The notes below the pieces were generated by a model. It made no database searches. It was not told the origin of the DNA and saw only the letters and a list, made by a program, of their open reading frames with translations. A stretch of DNA of 8,696 nt from positions 1 to 8,696 of the forward strand of contig JAILOC010000086.1 of assembly GCA_024691045.1 (NCBI GenBank), read 5' to 3'. Of this stretch, positions 6,357-8,696 are shown in pieces (the stretch's first letter is position 1; every line of letters starts with the position of its first letter). This DNA is from Lachnospiraceae bacterium. GTDB taxonomy: Bacteria > Bacillota_A > Clostridia > Lachnospirales > Lachnospiraceae. The translations under genes and the position numbers were made by a program.

Positions 6357-6872
6357 CTATTGCTTAGCGTCAAAGTTACCTCTGGTCACTCCGAGGGTTC
6401 CTCCGGTATACGCTCCCTTTGAATAATTAGCCGTTTCAGGGGCTGCCTTCAGTGAATTAAGCAGATTCAGTTCAAAATCCACAAGTTCAAGTGAACTCTT
6501 AAGGAGTTCGCTGTTCTGCTCGTTTACTCTTGCAAGCTCATGGGTCACCGCTGTAAGCCTGTCATATACTTCGGACAGAGCCTTCTGTTCAGCCGGCGTC
6601 CTGTCCAGCAGGCCGATGAGAGTCTTCAGTTTAAGTTCATTAACATCCCTGTTAATTACATTCGCTATGTCGGCAGTTACCTTGGACCTTGTATTGTCGA
6701 GGTTCTGCAGCCTGTCGGCATGCGACTGTTCATCCTCCGTGATCTTACCAAGTGCATCGAGATCCCCGGCAACGATCACCGGGGTTTTCGAGCGTGCAAG
6801 TCCGAGAACCGTCTCAATTTCGTTACATTCTTCCGTAAGTATGCTGATGAGATTCTCTACGAGACTTGCCAC
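6357..6872 (-). CDS. flgN: FlgN export chaperone for FlgK and FlgL
   Basis: FlgN is a small, mostly helical cytoplasmic chaperone that binds the C-terminal helices of FlgK and FlgL and delivers them to the flagellar export gate. The 171-residue product begins MASLVENLISILTEE, then has PVIVAGDLDALGKITEDEQS at 31-50, the segment typical of Gram-positive FlgN (YvyG-like) proteins, and NEQNSELLKSSLELVDFELN at 117-136, the hallmark C-terminal helix. The Gly- and Thr-rich tail after 145 looks disordered. The start is GTG (at 6872-6870), three bases after the flgM stop, with no strong Shine-Dalgarno (GGGG overlaps the end of flgM), so translation probably depends on coupling to flgM. Its stop TAG overlaps the ribosome binding site region of flgK. 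Confidence 0.93.
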   Translation of the reverse strand: MASLVENLISILTEECNEIETVLGLARSKTPVIVAGDLDALGKITEDEQSHADRLQNLDNTRSKVTADIANVINRDVNELKLKTLIGLLDRTPAEQKALSEVYDRLTAVTHELARVNEQNSELLKSSLELVDFELNLLNSLKAAPETANYSKGAYTGGTLGVTRGNFDAKQ

Positions 6873-6875
6873 TCT

Positions 6876-7154
6876 TTACCCCAATTCCTGATATTTCTGA
6901 AGAAGTTTGTCAGCAAAGCTTCCTGCGCTGACGTTGTAGGTTCCGTCCTGGATCTTAGACTTGATCGAATCCACGAGATCGGTTCTGACATCGGGAGTAG
7001 CTGCAAGAGCATCCTTAGCAGTCTTCATGTCTTTTCCTATGCTGCTGATGGATACTTTGTCGGTTACCGCACCTGCGCTCTTGGCCTTCTGTGTATTCGA
7101 AACCCTTGAAGTCTGATACAGGCTCTGGATCTGCGAATAACTTTCTATACGCAT
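6876..7154 (-). CDS. flgM: FlgM anti-sigma-28 factor
   Basis: FlgM binds sigma-28 and blocks late flagellar transcription until it is exported through the completed hook. The product is 92 residues from the chosen start. It begins MRIESYSQIQSLYQTSRVS, the family start, and holds DKVSISSIGKDMKTAKDALA at 32-51, then DLVDSIKSKIQDGTYNVSAG at 59-78 and F-A-D-K-L-L-Q-K-Y near 80-88, the sigma-binding C-terminal half. An in-frame ATG 12 codons upstream (7190) was not used, because AAGGAGG lies nine bases before the ATG at 7154 and the extra residues do not fit the family. The gene heads the flagellar block behind a sigma-28 promoter, so FlgM should be made under the factor it inhibits. Confidence 0.95.
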   Translation of the reverse strand: MRIESYSQIQSLYQTSRVSNTQKAKSAGAVTDKVSISSIGKDMKTAKDALAATPDVRTDLVDSIKSKIQDGTYNVSAGSFADKLLQKYQELG

Positions 7155-7163
7155 CCGGTTTTG

Positions 7164-7170
7164 CCTCCTT
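7164..7170 (-). promoter_or_regulatory. flgM ribosome binding site (decides the start)
   Basis: The minus strand reads AAGGAGG, ending nine bases before the ATG at 7154. It lies inside the upstream extended reading frame, which has no Shine-Dalgarno of its own, so it supports the shorter FlgM. Confidence 0.85.
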
Positions 7171-7185
7171 TTCATAGTATTGCAG

Positions 7186-7200
7186 GGCATATTTTATGCC
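7186..7200 (-). repeat. Hairpin at the predicted 5' end of the flgM mRNA
   Basis: The minus strand GGCATA-AAA-TATGCC is a perfect 6-bp stem with a three-base loop (or 5 bp with a five-base loop). It lies about 5 to 20 bases after the predicted sigma-28 transcript start, so it would cap the mRNA and may protect it from 5'-end decay. It could also be a DNA operator. The role is inferred. Confidence 0.4.
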
Positions 7201-7211
7201 TTACACCTACT

Positions 7212-7239
7212 TTATCGGAATGAGGCAATTAAAACTTTA
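7212..7239 (-). promoter_or_regulatory. Sigma-28 (SigD) promoter of the flgM operon
   Basis: The minus strand carries TAAAGTTT (7239-7232), identical to the full sigma-28 -35 consensus, then 12 bases, then TCCGATAA (7219-7212) against GCCGATAA. This is 15 of 16 consensus positions, with spacing one base longer than the usual 11. The transcript start is predicted near 7205, about 50 bases before the flgM ATG. It marks the start of a transcription unit separate from asnS. Confidence 0.85.
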
Positions 7240-7303
7240 CACTTTTTGTGAAAATTTATGGTTTTTTCGCCAAAATCCACAAGATATACGACTAAAGCCG
7301 CGA

Positions 7304-8695
7304 TCAAAGCTCGCAGGTACCTACCGTTCTGGGGAAAGGAAGGACGTCACGGATATTGCCCATTCCGGTGAGGTACATTACGCATCTTTCGAATCCGAGA
7401 CCGAAGCCTGAGTGTCGTGCCGAACCGTAACGGCGCAGGTCAAGGTAGAATTCGTAATCCTCCTTATTAAGTCCGAGCTCTTCCATACGGGTCTCAAGCT
7501 TGGAAAGGTCAGCCTCTCTCTCGCTTCCTCCGATGATCTCGCCGATACCGGGTACGAGGCAGTCCATAGCGGCTACGGTCTTGCCGTCGGGGTTCTGCTT
7601 CATATAGAAAGCCTTGATCTCCTTGGGATAATCGGTAACGAAAACGGGGCGCTTGAAGATCTCCTCGGTGAGGTATCTCTCGTGCTCAGTCTGAAGATCA
7701 CATCCCCAGCTTACCTTGTAATCGAACTTATCGTTATGCTCTTCAAGGAGCTTGATGGCCTCTGTATAGGTAACTCTTCCGAAATCGGAGTTCATTACGT
7801 GCTCAAGCCTCTCAAGAAGTCCCTTGTCGATGAACTGGTTGAAGAACGCCATCTCCTCGGGGCAATGCTCGATGGTGTACCCTATGACATACTTGAGCAT
7901 CTCCTCAGCGATCTCCATGTTATCCGTAAGATCCGCAAATGCGATCTCGGGCTCGATCATCCAGAACTCCGCAGCATGGCGGGTGGTATTGGAATTCTCG
8001 GCACGGAAGGTGGGGCCGAAGGTATAAACCTTCTTAAATGCAAATGCATAGGTCTCGACATCAAGCTGGCCGGATACGGTAAGGTTTGTTGCCTTTCCGA
8101 AGAAGTCCTTGGAATAATCTACCTTGCCGTCCTCGGTCATGGGAAGGTTGTTAAGATCGAGAGTGGTGACCTGGAACATCTCACCTGCGCCCTCGCAGTC
8201 GCTTCCGGTAATGATGGGGCTGTGAACATATACAAAGCCCTTCTCCTGGAAGAAGCTGTGTATTGCAAATGCGATGACGGATCTGACCCTGAAGACTGCC
8301 TGGAAGGTGTTGGTGCGGGCTCTCAGATGGGTCATTGTGCGCAGATACTCGAGAGTATGGCGCTTTTTCTGAAGAGGATAATCGGAAGGAGAGATTCCCT
8401 CGACCGTTACCTCCTTCGCCTGCATCTCGAAGGGCTGTTTTGCATCGGGAGTAGCCACGATCTCACCCTTTGCGACGATCGCGGTTCCGACACTGAGATG
8501 AGCTATCTCGTCGAAATTGGAAAGTCCGTCTCCGTAAACGATCTGAAGGGTTCTGAAATCGGTTCCGTCACTTAATGTGATGAATCCGAAGCTCTTGGAA
8601 TCCCTGTTTGAGCGGAGCCATCCTCCTACGGTGACTTCTTTTCCCGCAAAAGAATCCGCATCCTTGTATAAATCTCTGATCTCTGTAAGTTTCAT
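7304..8695 (-). CDS. asnS: Asparaginyl-tRNA synthetase
   Basis: AsnRS is a class IIb aminoacyl-tRNA synthetase that activates asparagine with ATP and charges tRNA-Asn in the cytoplasm. The 463-residue protein is full length for the bacterial family. An N-terminal OB-fold anticodon-binding domain covers about 18-100 ([11 protein letters not shown]). Class II motif 1 lies near 157-174 ([17 protein letters not shown]), motif 2 at 230-250 ([20 protein letters not shown]), and motif 3 near 430-456 ([20 protein letters not shown] then VLPFPR). The ATG is one base inside the right edge, so its ribosome binding site and promoter are not visible. The start fits the family N-terminus, [10 protein letters not shown]. 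It is a housekeeping gene on the same strand as the flagellar block; no intrinsic terminator is evident after its stop, so some read-through into flgM is possible. Confidence 0.97.
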   Translation of the reverse strand: MKLTEIRDLYKDADSFAGKEVTVGGWLRSNRDSKSFGFITLSDGTDFRTLQIVYGDGLSNFDEIAHLSVGTAIVAKGEIVATPDAKQPFEMQAKEVTVEGISPSDYPLQKKRHTLEYLRTMTHLRARTNTFQAVFRVRSVIAFAIHSFFQEKGFVYVHSPIITGSDCEGAGEMFQVTTLDLNNLPMTEDGKVDYSKDFFGKATNLTVSGQLDVETYAFAFKKVYTFGPTFRAENSNTTRHAAEFWMIEPEIAFADLTDNMEIAEEMLKYVIGYTIEHCPEEMAFFNQFIDKGLLERLEHVMNSDFGRVTYTEAIKLLEEHNDKFDYKVSWGCDLQTEHERYLTEEIFKRPVFVTDYPKEIKAFYMKQNPDGKTVAAMDCLVPGIGEIIGGSEREADLSKLETRMEELGLNKEDYEFYLDLRRYGSARHSGFGLGFERCVMYLTGMGNIRDVLPFPRTVGTCEL

Positions 8696-8696
8696 A

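Noticed and set aside
7155..7190. FlgM extended by 12 residues at its N-terminus
   Set aside because: The family start M-R-I-x-x-Y-S-Q and the AAGGAGG site both point to the ATG at 7154; the upstream ATG is inside a hairpin and has no ribosome binding site.
7240..7303. Terminator after asnS
   Set aside because: No GC-rich stem followed by a T-run could be found on the minus strand between the asnS stop and the flgM promoter.
7412..8575. Long plus-strand open frame (387 codons) antisense to asnS
   Set aside because: It fully overlaps a complete, motif-rich asnS, has no recognisable family and no good ribosome binding site; it is an antisense shadow caused by codon bias.

Overview
The window holds a nearly complete late-flagellar gene block next to a tRNA synthetase gene. 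All genes lie on the minus strand, so transcription runs from right to left in window coordinates. The order in the direction of transcription is asnS, flgM, flgN, flgK (copy 1), flgK (copy 2), flgL, fliW, csrA; csrA runs off the left edge. Apart from the extra flgK and the absence of a yviE-like gene, this is the order of the Bacillus subtilis flgM-flgN(yvyG)-flgK-flgL-yviE-fliW-csrA locus. FliW with CsrA, Bacillus-type sigma-28 (SigD) promoters and strong AGGAGG ribosome binding sites point to a motile Gram-positive bacterium. Oversized FlgK and FlgL proteins and the general protein style suggest a clostridial member of the Lachnospiraceae (Butyrivibrio- or Roseburia-like), which is an inference.

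Region by region: asnS (7304-8695) is a complete housekeeping gene with its start codon one base from the right edge. A 149-base gap (7155-7303) separates it from flgM and carries a strong sigma-28 promoter (7212-7239), a small hairpin at the predicted mRNA 5' end, and the flgM ribosome binding site. flgM, flgN and the first flgK follow with gaps of 3 and 12 bases. A 117-base gap (4293-4409) between the two flgK genes holds several inverted repeats, a terminator-like hairpin with a T-run, and a candidate sigma-28 promoter overlapping that hairpin. The second flgK is followed by an 83-base gap (2227-2309) with two tandem hairpins that display the A-N-G-G-A-N hexaloop recognised by CsrA. One of them matches the ten-base core of the CsrA consensus at every position. 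Then come flgL, fliW and csrA, tightly packed, with the csrA ribosome binding site inside fliW.

How the genes work together: FlgM holds back sigma-28 until the hook is finished and FlgM is exported. FlgN is the export chaperone for FlgK and FlgL, which form the hook-filament junction. FliW and CsrA form the partner switch that ties flagellin translation to filament assembly in B. subtilis. The most interesting point here is that the operon encoding CsrA and its antagonist FliW also seems to carry a multi-site CsrA target directly upstream of flgL. This predicts translational control of the junction protein FlgL (a flagellin relative) by the same switch. The second point is the tandem pair of full-length, diverged FlgK paralogues, the second apparently with its own promoter. 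No mobile elements, CRISPR arrays, tRNA or rRNA genes were seen, and no stretch over 300 bases lacks a gene.
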